From: CAYWFU01 sp964457585
Lineage (GTDB): Bacteria; JACRDZ01
Direction: 5' to 3'
DNA length: 64,000 nt
Assembly (NCBI GenBank): GCA_964457585.1
Contig: CAYWFU010000002.1
Coordinates: 62,001 to 126,000 of the forward strand
In this document: positions 32,883 through 43,900 of the stretch, piece after piece
Position numbering within the stretch: position 1 is the stretch's first letter
Layout of the letters: every line of letters starts with the position of its first letter
Translations under genes and position numbers: made by a program
Notes under the pieces: generated by a model
Seen by the model: the letters and a program-made list of their open reading frames with translations, nothing else
The model's database searches: none
Told to the model about the DNA's origin: nothing

Positions 32883-33983
32883 ATGAAAAAACCTTTAATT
32901 CAACTTATACTCATTCAGCTAAAGGAATTTTACAGGGAACCGGGAATTTTATTCTGGGGGATTGTATTTCCAATACTTATGGCATGGGGTCTTGGAATAG
33001 CATTTACAAATAAAAGCAATATAATAAAAAAAATTGCTGTTATTAATAATACAAATACAATACTTGAAAATTTTTTAGTTGATAAAAAGAAATCAAATCG
33101 CAGTTTTTATGATAATAAAGTTAATGTAATTGAAAAAATAATTGAAGATGAAAAACTTGGCAAAACAAAATATGAATTTATATTTACAACTAAGGAAAAT
33201 GCAATACTTTTTTTAAAAAGAGGAGTTGTTTCAATTTATATTGAAGAAAAAGACGGTAAAATTCAGTATTATTTTGATCCGATGAGCAATGAAGCTCAAT
33301 TAAATTATTTGCAATTATCTTTTGCAATAAATAATAATAAAATTGATAAAAAATCTGATCATATAGTTCCTTTAACCAAAATTGGAACAAGATATATTGA
33401 TTTTCTTGTCCCGGGACTAATTGCTATGGGTGTAATGATGTCAATAATGTGGGGAATTAGTTATTCACTAATCGAGAAAAGATCAAAAAAATTGTTAAGA
33501 AGACTTATTGCAACTCCTATGAGAAAAACCAGTTTCCTGATTTCACATTTTTTTGCAAGGTTTTTATTATGCTGCACAGAAGCAACATTTTTATTTTTAT
33601 TTGCGTACTATTATTTTAATATCAAGATTGAAGGAAGTTTACTGGCTTTATTTTTAATGTTTTTATCAGGAGTAATAGCCTTTACCGGCATAGCGGTTTT
33701 TATTTCTTCAAGAACATCAAAAACAGAAATAGGCCATGGTTTAATTAACGCAATTGTTATGCCAATGATGGTTTTATCAGGAATATTTTTCAGCTATCAT
33801 AATTTTCCTCAGATTGTTATCCCTTTTATTCAGAAACTGCCATTGACAATGCTGGCGGATGGAATCAGAAGTATATTTATTGAAGGAACAATATTTAAAG
33901 ATATAGCAGAAAAAATTTTATATCTTACAGGAACAGGGATATTTTTCTTTTTTGCTGGATTAAAAATTTATAAATGGTATTGA
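32883..33983 (+). CDS. ABC-2 type exporter, permease
   Basis: 366 residues. One N-terminal membrane helix (ILFWGIVFPILMAWGLGIAF), a long extracytoplasmic section, then about five helices. RYIDFLVPGLIAMGVMMSIM and LRRLIATPMRKTSF are the typical ABC-2 motifs, and LPLTMLADGIRSIFIEG is near the end. It is AT-rich like the ATPase gene at 24342, which is the only candidate partner in the window. The ATG follows GGAGGATAATGAGAAATA at moderate spacing. Confidence 0.9.
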   Translation: MKKPLIQLILIQLKEFYREPGILFWGIVFPILMAWGLGIAFTNKSNIIKKIAVINNTNTILENFLVDKKKSNRSFYDNKVNVIEKIIEDEKLGKTKYEFIFTTKENAILFLKRGVVSIYIEEKDGKIQYYFDPMSNEAQLNYLQLSFAINNNKIDKKSDHIVPLTKIGTRYIDFLVPGLIAMGVMMSIMWGISYSLIEKRSKKLLRRLIATPMRKTSFLISHFFARFLLCCTEATFLFLFAYYYFNIKIEGSLLALFLMFLSGVIAFTGIAVFISSRTSKTEIGHGLINAIVMPMMVLSGIFFSYHNFPQIVIPFIQKLPLTMLADGIRSIFIEGTIFKDIAEKILYLTGTGIFFFFAGLKIYKWY

Positions 33984-34058
33984 CAATATTATTAAAATCA
34001 TGTTAGATTTATAAATTATAGTAGTTTATAGACAAAAATATAAATTCAGGGATATTCT

Positions 34059-35138
34059 ATGACTAATGGTAAAAATAATATTGATATTAATATAGATTTG
34101 AATATAAAATATGATTTAAGCTTTATAAACGAAGATATTCATAACGAATATGAAAAATTTCTAAAACAAAGTACTAACCAACATCATTCTACTCAAACAT
34201 GGGGTAAGAAAAAGGAAAAAATATCAACAAAAACAAAACTGGCATGGATATTATTTTTTTTATTAAGTTTTTATACGTTTTACTATAAATATAATAATTA
34301 CCTTATTGAAAAAGAAACTAAAGAATTATTAGAAAAAGAAAAAGAGAATCAAGCTAAGCAGGAAGCTTTAAAAGCTGAACAAAAGCAGCAGGAACTGGCA
34401 ATACAAAAGGATATTGATAATGCTAAAAAGATAATAAATAATGTGGAGCCAAAAGATACAAAAGAGAAAGATTTTTTCAATCAGATTTTTAAAGAAGCTC
34501 AATTATCTTTAGAAAAAGCGCATGAGTTTTTAAAAAATAAAAATTATAGTGAAGCTTCTTTAGAAGCTAAAGACGCTATAGCAAAAGCAAATAATGCAGT
34601 TGTATTATATGAGGAAAAAATAAAAGAAGAAGCTAAAAACTCTTCAAAAAAATCAAAAGGGACAAAAAAAGCTCAGGAAGTATCAAAAAAGAAAGCTGAT
34701 GGAACAAAAGTAAAAACAGATGTATTAAAAGCTGAAGAAAAAAGTGAAATTGGGAAAGAAAATAAGATGGAATCTCAAAAAGCAGATGAACAGGATGCTA
34801 AAAAATTGGAAATGCTTAAAAATAGAGTTTTAGAATTAGTATCTGATCTGGAAAAAGAAATGCAGGACCAGCAAAGTGTTGATAAAATAAAAAGATTTTT
34901 TCCTGAAAAAAATACTTATATAACAAATTGTCAGGTAAATATTAAAAATAGTATGGATAGTAATAATTACACTGAAGCAATTGAAATAGCTGAAAAAACA
35001 TTGAAAATTATCAAAGAAGCCAAAAAAGAATCTGAAAGGGAGGAATTAGCTGGAGAAGAAAAAAGGAAAGAAGCTTTGCAAAAAATTCTTGATGCACAAA
35101 AAGCTATAAAAGAAAAACGTCTTAAAGAAGGGAAATAG
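34059..35138 (+). CDS. Single-pass membrane protein with long lysine/glutamate-rich coiled coil
   Basis: 359 residues. One membrane helix at about 65-80 (TKLAWILFFLLSFYTFYY), no signal peptide, so the N-terminal 60 residues are cytosolic. The rest is almost entirely charged helix, with two short units (AQLSLEKAHEFLKNKNYSEA and YTEAIEIAEKTLKIIKEAK) that look like helical hairpin repeats. I do not recognise a family. It could be an envelope spacer or scaffold. It is followed by the aminotransferase gene after 14 bp. Confidence 0.6.
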   Translation: MTNGKNNIDINIDLNIKYDLSFINEDIHNEYEKFLKQSTNQHHSTQTWGKKKEKISTKTKLAWILFFLLSFYTFYYKYNNYLIEKETKELLEKEKENQAKQEALKAEQKQQELAIQKDIDNAKKIINNVEPKDTKEKDFFNQIFKEAQLSLEKAHEFLKNKNYSEASLEAKDAIAKANNAVVLYEEKIKEEAKNSSKKSKGTKKAQEVSKKKADGTKVKTDVLKAEEKSEIGKENKMESQKADEQDAKKLEMLKNRVLELVSDLEKEMQDQQSVDKIKRFFPEKNTYITNCQVNIKNSMDSNNYTEAIEIAEKTLKIIKEAKKESEREELAGEEKRKEALQKILDAQKAIKEKRLKEGK

Positions 35139-35152
35139 AAAGGATATCATTT

Positions 35153-36289
35153 ATGAAGAAAAATTATTTATTAACACCGGGACCAACTGCTGTTCCACCG
35201 GATATTGCTCTGGAAATGGCAAGACCAATAATCCATCACCGCACGCCGGTTTATGTTGAACTTTTTAAAAAAGTAAATGAAAATTTAAAAAAGATTTTTC
35301 GCACTAAAAACGATGTGTTTGTTTTAACATCATCAGGTACAGGCGCAATGGAATCGGCTATTGTTAATACACTATCACCTGATGATACAGTTTTAGTAAT
35401 AAAAAGCGGTAAATTTGGGGAGAGATGGGGCAAAATTTGTGAAGCATATGGTATAAAACCAATAATTATTGATGTTGAGTGGGGTAAGGCAGTGAGTTTG
35501 ATTGATGTAAAAAAACATCTGGAACAAAATAAAGAAATAAAAGCAGTTTTTACTACTTTATGCGAGACTTCAACAGGAGTAACAACAGATATTAAAGCAT
35601 TAGGTGAAGTTGTAAAAAATACTGAAGCTATTTTGGTTGTTGATGCAATAAGCGGTCTGGGTGCAGAAGATTTTTATACTGATGATTGGAATGTTGATGT
35701 GGCTATAACAGGTTCTCAGAAAGCTCTAATGCTTCCTCCTGGATTAGCTTTTATTTCTTTAAGTGATAAAGCAAAAAAATTAACAGAAAAATCAAAACTG
35801 CCCAAATTTTATTGGAGCTTAAAAAAAGCAAAAAAATCTTTAGAAGATGGAGAAACGCCTTTTACTCCTGCAATATCCTTAATAATAGGACTAAATAAAG
35901 CATTAGAAATGATTCTTGCTGAAGGGTTAGAAAATGTAATTAAAAGACACGAAAAACTTGCAAGAGCTACACGTTTAGCTATACAGGCAATGGGACTGGA
36001 ACTTTTTGCGCCGCTTACTCCAAGCAATGCAGTAACACCTGTAAAAGTACCGGATAATATTGATGCCGGTGTTTTTATTAAAAAATTGAAAAGCAAATAT
36101 GGCGTGACTATAATAGGCGGACAGGATCATTTAAAAGGTAAAATTTTCAGAATTGCGCATTTAGGATATATGGATGGATTTGATATATTGATTGCAATTT
36201 CAGCTATGGAAATGGTATTAGCTGAGATGGGTTATAAGCTTGAACTTGGTAAAGGTGTTGGCGCAGCGCAGAAAGTTTTAATGGAATAA
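35153..36289 (+). CDS. Class V aminotransferase (alanine-glyoxylate/serine-pyruvate type)
   Basis: 378 residues. LLTPGPTAVPPDIALEMARP and IIHHRTPVY open the protein as usual; TSSGTGAMESAIVN binds PLP phosphate and AITGSQKALMLPPGL has the PLP lysine. In many bacteria this enzyme is paired with SerA and works in serine or glyoxylate metabolism; serA lies 109 bp downstream. It may replace the usual SerC. The exact amino donor cannot be told. Confidence 0.88.
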   Translation: MKKNYLLTPGPTAVPPDIALEMARPIIHHRTPVYVELFKKVNENLKKIFRTKNDVFVLTSSGTGAMESAIVNTLSPDDTVLVIKSGKFGERWGKICEAYGIKPIIIDVEWGKAVSLIDVKKHLEQNKEIKAVFTTLCETSTGVTTDIKALGEVVKNTEAILVVDAISGLGAEDFYTDDWNVDVAITGSQKALMLPPGLAFISLSDKAKKLTEKSKLPKFYWSLKKAKKSLEDGETPFTPAISLIIGLNKALEMILAEGLENVIKRHEKLARATRLAIQAMGLELFAPLTPSNAVTPVKVPDNIDAGVFIKKLKSKYGVTIIGGQDHLKGKIFRIAHLGYMDGFDILIAISAMEMVLAEMGYKLELGKGVGAAQKVLME

Positions 36290-36310
36290 ATTTAGGTACA
36301 GGAATTTGAA

Positions 36311-36370
36311 ACGCTCGATAAATCGAGCAACTACATTGAAATTTTTGTAGTTGCCTGATTTATCAGGCTT
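36311..36370. repeat. Hairpin related to the core of the GGCAGTAAC element
   Basis: GAGCAACTAC and GTAGTTGCCTGATTTATCAG face each other with a 13-base loop. The sequence is the inner hairpin of the MITEs at 30408 and 52574 in opposite orientation, without their outer ends. It lies between the aminotransferase and serA genes. Confidence 0.7.
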
Positions 36371-36398
36371 AATTTTTAAATAGGAGGTTTAATAAAGT

Positions 36399-37982
36399 AT
36401 GTACAAAATTTTGGTAACAGATCCGCTTTCAGAAGAAGGATTAAAACTTCTTAAAGACAGGAAAGATATAGAATTAATAATTAATACTAAATTTTCTAAG
36501 GAAGAGCTTTTAAAAGAAATACCTCAGTATGATGTTTTACTTGTAAGAAGTGAAACAAAAGTAACTAAAGATGTTATAAGCGCAGCATCCAAGTTAAGGA
36601 TAATCGGACGGGCAGGAGTGGGAGTTGATAATGTTGATGTTGAAGCAGCTTCCAAAAAAGGTATAATTGTTATGAATACTCCTGAAGGAAATACAATATC
36701 CACTGCAGAACTTTCTTTTTCAATGTTAATGAGTCTTGCCAGAAATATCCCTCAGGCAAATAATTCTTTAAAAACAAAAAAATGGGAAAGAAAACTTTTT
36801 ATTGGATCAGAATTAAAAGGTAAAGTGCTGGGGATAATAGGATTGGGCAGAATAGGTTTTGAAGTGGCAAAACGCGCCAGAGCGTTCGACATGAAGCTTT
36901 TAGCTTTTGATCCTTTTATTTCTATTGAAAAAGCTGAATCTATTGGTATTAAATTAGTTGAACTGGATGAGCTTTATTCCTCTTCAGACTTTATTACTAT
37001 TCATACACCTTTAAATAACCAGACAAAATATTTAATTGATGAGAATGCAATTTCTAAAATGAAACCTCAGGTTAGAATAATAAATTGTGCAAGAGGAGGA
37101 ATTGTAAAAGAAGAAGCTCTTTATGAAGCTTTAAAAAATAAAAAAATATCTGGAGCAGCTCTTGATGTGTTTGAACAGGAACCGCCTCTGGATAGTCGTT
37201 TGCTTGAACTTGATAATTGCGTGGTTACGCCGCATTTAGGAGCATCAACTACAGAAGCTCAGCAAAATGTTGCTGTTGATATAATTAAGCAGGTAATCGA
37301 TGCTTTATTTGAATGCAGAATCGTAAATGCAATTAATGTTCCCTGTGTTGATCCATCTTTGTATAAAGAACTTACACCGTATATTGATCTTGCAGAAAAA
37401 ATGGGATTATTCCAGGGACAGCAGATGGCAGGACATTCACGAAAAATTGAGATTAAATACAGCGGTGAAATAGCGCAGTATAATGTAAAACCTGTTACAA
37501 CTGCTTTTATTAAAGGATTTTTACAGCCAATTTTAAAAGATACAATTAATTATGTTAATGCTCCATTTATTGCAAAAGAAAGAAATATAGAAATTGTTGA
37601 GCAGAAAACAACAGAAGCTTCTGATTTTACAAATCTGATTTCAGTTAAAATTGAAACTGATAAATCAGAAAGCTATATAACAGGATCATTATTAGATAAA
37701 AAATTACCCCGTATAATAAAAATAGACGAGTTTGTTGTGGATATTATTCCAAAAGGCAATTTACTTATATGTTCAAATTTAGATATTCCTGGTATAATAG
37801 GTAAACTTGGAACATTACTTGGAAATAATAATATTAATATCGCTGGAATGCGTTATGGCAGAAAAGAAAAAGGCGGATTAGCTCTTTCACTTTTTGTTAT
37901 AGATGGTGAAATCACATCTAATATTTTAGAAGACATCAAAAAGATAGATGGGATTAAAGGAGTTAAGACTGTATCATTATAA
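36399..37982 (+). CDS. serA: D-3-phosphoglycerate dehydrogenase
   Basis: 527 residues. First step of serine synthesis. The NAD motif is GIIGLGRIGFEVAKRA near residues 147-162. INCARGGIVKEEAL, ALDVFEQEPP and VVTPHLGASTTEAQ contain the catalytic Arg, Glu and His. After residue 320 follow the intervening domain and a C-terminal ACT domain (LDIPGIIGKLGTLLG), so serine feedback is likely. AGGAGG precedes the ATG. Confidence 0.95.
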   Translation: MYKILVTDPLSEEGLKLLKDRKDIELIINTKFSKEELLKEIPQYDVLLVRSETKVTKDVISAASKLRIIGRAGVGVDNVDVEAASKKGIIVMNTPEGNTISTAELSFSMLMSLARNIPQANNSLKTKKWERKLFIGSELKGKVLGIIGLGRIGFEVAKRARAFDMKLLAFDPFISIEKAESIGIKLVELDELYSSSDFITIHTPLNNQTKYLIDENAISKMKPQVRIINCARGGIVKEEALYEALKNKKISGAALDVFEQEPPLDSRLLELDNCVVTPHLGASTTEAQQNVAVDIIKQVIDALFECRIVNAINVPCVDPSLYKELTPYIDLAEKMGLFQGQQMAGHSRKIEIKYSGEIAQYNVKPVTTAFIKGFLQPILKDTINYVNAPFIAKERNIEIVEQKTTEASDFTNLISVKIETDKSESYITGSLLDKKLPRIIKIDEFVVDIIPKGNLLICSNLDIPGIIGKLGTLLGNNNINIAGMRYGRKEKGGLALSLFVIDGEITSNILEDIKKIDGIKGVKTVSL

Positions 37983-37999
37983 TAAAGAGGGGGAGGAGA

Positions 38000-40900
38000 A
38001 TGTATAAAAAAAAATTTATATTTATATTTTTATTAATTTTTATTTTATATAATAGAAACACTATTTTAGCAGTACCTCCTGTAATAAATTCTGTTTTCCC
38101 AAAAGCTGGTTTTAATAATAAAGCTACTGATATTACAATTACCGGGGAAAAATTTGATACTAGCTGTAAAGTATATATTAATCCCATGAATCCTTCTGTT
38201 GTTAATTCTTCATTTGTTGGCTTAAAACCTACTGACATATTTATTTCAGGAAATTTTGCTTATGTTACATCTGCTCCCGAGGGACCTGGATATATAACGG
38301 GATTATATATATTAAATATCAGTAATCCAAACAATCCAATACAAGTTGGGACAGTTTTTGGTTTAGATCATCCTAATGATGTTTATGTGTCAGGAAATTA
38401 TGCATATATAGCAGATGGATATTCAGGTTTACAGATAATAGATATTCTTAATCCGGCAAATCCTCAAGTAATAAAAACCGTTGACACTCCCGGTTTTGCT
38501 GCCAGTGTATATGTATCAGGGAATTATGCATATGTTGCTGATGTAGAGTCTGGTATACAGATAATAGATATTGGGACTGAATCCATAAAAGAAACTATAA
38601 ACCCTGGAGAATATGAATATGTTTCTGATGTTTATGTAAAGGGAGATTATCTTTATGCAACAGTTAATAACTATGATTATACAAAACCAAGACCTGGATA
38701 TTTATGGAAAATTTCTGTTAATGATATAATTAATAAAATAATTAATAATATAAATAATATAGATATAAAAAAAATTAAAATCACAGAAGATACTGACCTT
38801 TATGATGTATATATAGAAAAAGATTTGTTTTATTTTACAACTGTTAGTGGTTTAATTGTTGGAGATATAAATGTTTCTGATGAATTTTATGAAAAAAATT
38901 TTTTAAATATTGAATTTGATGTTCCACAGGTTGATCAAAGACTTGGCGATTTCTGTATATCAGGTAAATATGCATATATCCCTGGTAAGTATGGACTAAA
39001 TATTGTAGATGTAAGTAATCCTTCTGATCTTAAAAAAGTTGCCAGAATTGATACAGGTAGAGTCAATTATGTAACTTCTGCTGTGTATGTTTCAGGCAAA
39101 TATGCTTATACAACAGTGACTGATAATAATACTGTTGGGATTTTTCAGGTGATAGATATAACCAGTCCGGTTAATCCCAGCAGGGTCAGTAATGTAGAAA
39201 CACCCGGGTTTGCTAATGATGTTGATATCTCTGTCTTCGGCCTAAATTCATATGCATATGTTACATATGCATATCGGTCAGATAGTTCGGGAATACAGGT
39301 AATAAACATTAATGATCCTAAAAATCCTATTAAACTAAGTAGTTATATTACACCTGGTTATGTTAAAAAAGTACGTATATTGAATAATTATGCTTATTTA
39401 ATAAATTGGGGAGAACTACAGATAATAGACATAAGTGTTCCTTATGTTCTTTCTAAGGCTGGCAATATAAATCTTCTTGTTTATTCTACTAATGATATAG
39501 ATGTCTCTGGTAATTATGCTTATGTAACTTATAGAGATATGACAAAAGGATTATTTGTAATAGATATTACTGATCCTAAAAGTCTAAAAATAATAGGGAC
39601 TTTAAATACGCTTAGTAAAGCTTCAGGTCTTCATGTATCGGGTAATTATGCATATGTAGCAGATGGAGTTTCAGGATTAAGAATAATAGATATTTCAAAT
39701 AAAACAGCCCCTAATATTAAAAGCAGTATATATTTGGATTATTATTTGAATAATTATGATGAAGCTGAAGATATTTATGTATCTGGTGATTATGCTTATG
39801 TTACTACTTTCAATGAATTTTACGGGTTATATATTATCAATATAAGTGATCCATCAAACCCTATTATTAAAAGTAAATTAATAATGCCTAAAGGATATTA
39901 CCGTATATATGTGAAAGATAATTATGCATATATATCAAATGCTGGATTACTTAGCACCAGAGCAGATAATATGGGTATTTATATAATAGATATCAATGAC
40001 CCAAGTAAGCCCTATATTATAAGCAGTGGAAATACTCCGGGTGATTCTCAAAACCTTATTGTCACAGATAACAATATTTACGCTGCAGATGGTTATGCTG
40101 GTTTGCAGGTATTTGATAAAAAAAGTTTTTTAACCAGTTGTACCCCTGTTTTTTTTACTAATGAAACTAAATTGACAACAGAGATACCATCGCTTTTGAA
40201 TGGCGGCAGATACAACATTAAAATTAGAAATTCTTTAAACGAGCAGGCACTTTTATATAATGGTTTTAGAGTTATATCAGATAGTTATTTACCAACATTA
40301 AAAGCAGCACCCCAGCTACCTCTTTCTGGTAAACTTAAAGCTCCTATAACTGTTAATTTTACTGCAGAAATAAATGATCCTGAAGCTTCTCCTATTATAA
40401 ACTACGAGTGGGATTTAGATGGTGATGGGAATTTTGAAAAAACAACAACAACTGATACTGCAAATATTACATATTATTCAGAAGGTACATATACCCCTAA
40501 AGTAAGAATAACAGATACTGATGGAGTCATAACAGAAGCTGCAAACACGGTTGTTGTCTTACCACCAAATCTACCACCTACTATAACATCTTTCACATCT
40601 TCTGAACTTTTAGGAAATAAATCATTATCTGTAACTTTTACTTTAAAAGCATCAGATGATGACATTATTACACGTTGTGATTTGGATCTTAATGGTGATG
40701 GTAATTATGAAACTATATATAATACTAATAGTCCCTCCATTGATATAACCACCAGCCTTTACAAATATGAAAATTTCGGTTTATATAATGCTAAAGCTAG
40801 AATTACAGATAACGATGGAGTAACAGCAGAAGCTGCGATTACCATAAATGTAACAGGAGATCCTGGAATAACTTCTATTGACCCTAATAATGGTGCTAAT

Positions 40901-43900
40901 GATAAAACAACCTCTATTACAATTAATGGTAAGGCGTTTGATCCAACATGTAATGTTTATATTGCGGCTGCTGCATCTCCTAATATTATTGGAAATGTAA
41001 AACCCGATAATGCATATTTTAAAAATGTATTCATATCTAATAATTATGCTTTTGTAACAGATATAAATGACTTATATAATGATTTACGAATAATAGACAT
41101 TAGTGATCCAAAAAAACCCACAATAGAAAGCACTGTAGATATTACCGGGCAAGTTTCAGAAGTATATGTATCAGGAAATTATGCTTATGTAACAAGCACA
41201 AGCAATGATGGATATTTATATATAATAAAAATTAAGGAATATAATAAATATTTAAAAAAAGATATAATTAATCCACGAATTATTAATAGTATAGGACCTT
41301 TTAGTATAGGACCTTTTAGTAAAAATGTTTATGTTTGTGTTTTAGAAGATTATATTTATGTAGCAAGTAGTAATAAATTATATATATATTCCTATTCAAA
41401 TTCAAAAAATACGGTTTCTTTTGTAAAGTATTTTGTTATTGATGGTTATGCTTCAGGAGTATATATATCAGGAAATTATGTTTATGTAACAAGCAATAAT
41501 ATATCAAATTATAATCTAGGGATAATAGATATAAGTGATATAAAAAATGCTTATATTGTGAAAAATGTAACTGTTTCTGGTTATGCTTCAGGAGTATATA
41601 TATCAGGAGATTATGCTTATATAGCGAATAATAATAGTCTTCAAATAATTGATATTAGCAATCCTAATATTCCTATTATAGCAGGTAGTGTATCCACTCC
41701 TTCCCTTGCTGCCAGTGTATACATTGATGGTAACTATGCATATGTTACTTGCTGGGAAAAAGGATTAATAATAATAGATATTAGTAATCCTACAATAGCT
41801 GTTATAACAGCTATTGTAGATACCCCTGGCTTTGCGAATAGTGTCAATGTATCAGGAAATTATGCTTTTGTTGCGGATTATTCGGGAGGTTTACAAATAA
41901 TAGATATCAATAATCGTGCAAATCCAGGTGTAACAAGTAATGAGTGTGAATCAGTAAAATTTGTTGATTCTAACCAAATGACAGCAGATGTACCTAAAGG
42001 ATTAAAAAAAGGTAAATATGATATTATTGTTGCTAATGGTACTGGACAAAAATCTAATAATAGTGATTTTACAGTACTCGATCCGCTAAATCAAAAACCC
42101 ACTATAAATTTAACCGCAGATATTGATAATGGGTATCCACCTTTATATGTAACTTTTACTGCAAAAGCATCAGATTTAGATGGCAATATTATACGTTATA
42201 GATGGGATTTTAATAATGATGGTATTTATGATGAAATTTTATATACTTCCAGCACATTGGATTACAAATCTAAAATTTTTTATAATCCTGGTGTATACAC
42301 GGTTAAAGTAAATGTTACTGATAATAATAAAGAAGAATCTGAAGCTAGTATAAATATAGATGTTAAAGGTTATCCCAAAATAAGTTCGATTGATCCCAAT
42401 TATGGGTATAACAATTTAGACACAGATATCACAATCAAAGGTGAAAATTTTGATAACACATGTAAAGCATATATTACACCGAGCAATTTTTCTCCTATAG
42501 TTGGGAACTATCTTTATAATCCTGGTACCAGTTTTATCAATGATTTGTATATATCCGGTCCATATGCTTATGTGGCTGATAAAAATTATGGTTTACAAAT
42601 AATAGATATCGTTAATCCTATTAATCCAAAAATAGTTGGAAGTGTATCTATTCAGAATAGTGCTAATGATGTATATATATCAGGAAATTATGCTTATGTT
42701 GCTGATAATGATACGGGTGTACAAATAATAAATATCAGTGATCCCACTAAACCAGGGATAAGAAGTACTGCATATACTCCTGGTAGTGCTTCCGGAGTAT
42801 ATGTATCAGGGAATTATGCTTATGTGGCAGACGGTTTTTATGGTTTACAAATAATAGATATCAGTAATCCTTATTTTCCTAAACGAATTGGAAGTGTGGA
42901 CACTCCTGGTAATGCTACTAGAGTATATGTATCAGGGAATTATGCTTATGTGGCAGACGGTTTTTATGGTTTGCAGATAATAGATATCAGTAGTCCAGCT
43001 CTTCCTAAACTAATTGGAAGTGTGGACACTCCTGGTAATGCTACTGATGTATATGTATCAGGGAATTATGCTTATGTGGCAGACGGATCTAATGGTTTGC
43101 AGATAATAGATATCAGTAGTCCAGCTAACTCCTCTTTAAAAACTACTGTAACCATCGCTGGTTATACTTCTGGAGTATATATATCAGGGCAATATGCTTA
43201 TTTAGCAAATGGGGATAATGTGAATAATGTGGATATTGGTTTTTTACAAATAATAGACATCAGTGATCCCCTGAATCCTAGATTGTTTGGTAGTGTGTAT
43301 ACCCCTGGTTTTGCTCAAAATATTTTTATAGCTGGAAAATATGTTTATGTAGCAGATAGTAATTATGGGTTACAAATAATCAATAAATTGAGCGCTGGTT
43401 CTATTTGTGAACCAATATCTTTTGATAATAACACACAACTTACAGCTAAAGTACCAAAGGGTTTAATGCCTGGAGGATATAATATAACTGTTTTCAATAA
43501 TGAAGGATATAAATCTTTTTATCAATTTACTGTATATGATGCTCAAAATCAACCCCCTGATATTACATCTTTAAAAGCAGATCCCATTAATGGGGATGCT
43601 CCTTTATTAGTTAATTTAATTGCAGATGCATCTGATATTGATGGAGATATAATAAGTTATGAATGGTTTTTCGGGGATGGGTCATCCAATATTACTACAA
43701 ATATAAATAATACAAAACATCTCTATACTAAACCTGCTGCATACTATGCACAGGTGAGAGTTACTGATAATGACGGAGCTCAAACAATAAAAGGTGTTAA
43801 TATAAATGTAACCGCAAATCAATCTCCTCAAGTATATTTATCTGCAAATCAATATTATGGGAAAGTGCCTTTAACAATAAGTTTTACCGCTAATTCTTTT

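Noticed and set aside
32762..33013. Plus-strand ORF across the MITE and the permease start
   Set aside because: It consists of MITE repeats and an out-of-frame reading of the permease gene.
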